This document shows, in pieces, positions 5,284-6,412 of a DNA stretch of 6,412 nucleotides. This DNA comes from Desulfoprunum sp. Its GTDB lineage: Bacteria > Desulfobacterota > Desulfobulbia > Desulfobulbales > Desulfocapsaceae. Position 1 is the stretch's first letter, and every line of letters starts with the position of its first letter. The stretch is from assembly GCA_030696435.1 (NCBI GenBank), contig JAUYSF010000046.1, positions 1 through 6,412 on the forward strand, written 5' to 3'. The translations under genes and the position numbers were made by a program. The notes beneath the pieces are model-generated. The model did no database searches and had not been told where the DNA came from. It worked only from the letters and a program-made list of their open reading frames with translations.

Positions 5284-6412
5284 TCAGGAAACACCAGTGG
5301 TTTCATCATGTTGCTCATCCTCACCAGAGGCATTTTGCCCGACCGACCGAATCGGTTTTGGCGGTCTCTGCCGCCAGTATCCACCCTCCGTGAAGCCCTG
5401 CCAGCCCCAGCGCAACCAGCCCAGCAAGCTCAAGGCCAGCCACAGTGCCCAAATGAGCATAAGCAGACGATAGACAAGAACCGGCACACTGAGCACCCAG
5501 GCCGCAGGCAAGATTCCGGGACTGCGGTCCTGGTACCAGATCAGGGTATGTCCGTAGGAACCATTGCCGCCGATCTGCATTTCGGGGCTACCCAGCAAAC
5601 CCTGCTCAACTGTGACAAAAAGGGCTATCAAGGCGCACAGAGTTGAAAATATCAGCAGCAGCTGTACAAGATTGAAGGCGAATCTCTTTTGCAATCCTGC
5701 CCCTTTTTCATGCCGCAGGCCGAGCAGAAAAAGCCAGAGCACCACCGTTGCGGCCACCGAGACGCTCACCTGACTCAGGCCAAGTCCCAGCAGAAACCAC
5801 TGGAGACTGGACAGAGGCGTCATCCTGCTCCGTCCGAGAAAAAAGGCCAGAAGGAGTATTACCAGTATTTCGCCCCAAAAGAGCACGGCCGGCCCCAGAC
5901 GGGGACCTCCGACCAGAAGAATCCAACGCGAATCCGGGACGTTCATCTGCGCTGTGAAGTTGACACTGCCGACAGCCAAATCAATCGCCGGAGTGGCAAG
6001 AGTCATCTTCAAGTCCTGATTAGTACGCCAGTTGACCGAGATCTGCTGTTTTCCCGGTACAACGGGAATCGTCATCCTGCCGCCCTCGATCTGTAGGGCA
6101 ATCTCCTTACCGTTGATAGTGGTCTTCTGCAGCTCGATATCCGCAGGCAGGCTGATAGTGTGTCTGCCGCCTCGGCTTGAATCGAGGCTGAAATCCAGCT
6201 GAGCGGTGGATTCACGCATGCCGGGCTGAACGAGCAGGCGACTGTTGCTGATGGTCATGGTCGGCCCGGGGACCCCCTCAGGCCGAACGATTGCCAGGGT
6301 CAGCTTCTCTCCCTGCCGTGGCCGGTATTCCGGGTAGCGCAGGCCGGCGGAGTTTGTCTGACTGACATCGGGCAGGCCGGAGGCTTTGATGTGCCAGATC
6401 GGACTTACATCC
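5284..6412 (-). CDS. C-terminal part of a large uncharacterised membrane protein (5' end off window)
   Basis: The frame is open from the right edge (first full codon at 6411) to TGA 5286-5284, giving 375 residues. The internal ATG at 6258 is not the start: the 51 residues before it (..RYPEYRPRQGEKLTLAI..) read as normal coding sequence. Visible residues 1-160 are beta-rich and extracytoplasmic in style, with repeated short strands (TISLPADIELQKTTINGKE; VVPGKQQISVNW). WILLVGGPRLGPAVLFWG (163-180) is a distinctive motif leading into four to six membrane segments between about 174 and 335. A charged cytoplasmic-type tail rich in Asp, Glu and Gln follows. The pattern fits, from memory, the C-terminal end of large (over 1000-residue) uncharacterised proteobacterial envelope proteins; their function is not known to me. 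It shares its strand with uraA, but the 242-base gap and a hairpin make an operon unlikely. Confidence 0.75.
   Translation of the reverse strand, partial: DVSPIWHIKASGLPDVSQTNSAGLRYPEYRPRQGEKLTLAIVRPEGVPGPTMTISNSRLLVQPGMRESTAQLDFSLDSSRGGRHTISLPADIELQKTTINGKEIALQIEGGRMTIPVVPGKQQISVNWRTNQDLKMTLATPAIDLAVGSVNFTAQMNVPDSRWILLVGGPRLGPAVLFWGEILVILLLAFFLGRSRMTPLSSLQWFLLGLGLSQVSVSVAATVVLWLFLLGLRHEKGAGLQKRFAFNLVQLLLIFSTLCALIALFVTVEQGLLGSPEMQIGGNGSYGHTLIWYQDRSPGILPAAWVLSVPVLVYRLLMLIWALWLALSLLGWLRWGWQGFTEGGYWRQRPPKPIRSVGQNASGEDEQHDETTGVS

Overview
The window looks like chromosomal DNA from a Gram-negative bacterium of medium-high GC. The best guess is a member of the Desulfobacterota (Deltaproteobacteria). 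This is an inference from the kind of sensor-kinase remnant, the HEAT/cNMP-type protein and the large inner-membrane protein; no marker gene settles it. There are no tRNAs, rRNAs, CRISPR arrays, transposase genes or phage genes in view.

Left part, + strand (1-1325): a 21-codon tail of an unidentified upstream gene overlaps the start of a small VanZ-family membrane protein (53-598). A 221-base non-coding gap follows, with two extended -10-like boxes. Next comes the wreck of a membrane sensor histidine kinase (820-1179). It keeps its start, its transmembrane anchor and pieces of the C-terminal ATPase domain. The sensor, the phospho-acceptor domain and the ATPase N box are gone, and the reading frame changes twice.

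Centre, + strand (1326-3611): a 761-residue protein with a helical N-terminal part, HEAT-like repeats, a Pro/Ala/Lys linker, a cyclic-nucleotide-binding fold lacking the usual phosphate-binding arginine, and a C-terminal domain that may be PilZ-like. Its leader carries a two-tier hairpin. It converges on the next gene across a 143-base gap that holds a 17-bp inverted repeat and a branched potential RNA fold.

Right part, - strand (6412-3755): the C-terminal 375 residues of a large uncharacterised membrane protein (gene enters from the right edge) are followed by a 242-base, hairpin-rich leader. Then comes uraA, a uracil:H+ symporter very close to the E. coli protein, with its binding residues intact.

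The genes do not form one pathway: VanZ-type envelope protein, decayed sensor, signalling-type HEAT/cNMP protein, pyrimidine uptake and a large envelope protein. The most informative features are the kinase pseudogene, the non-canonical cNMP protein and the structured non-coding segments around uraA.
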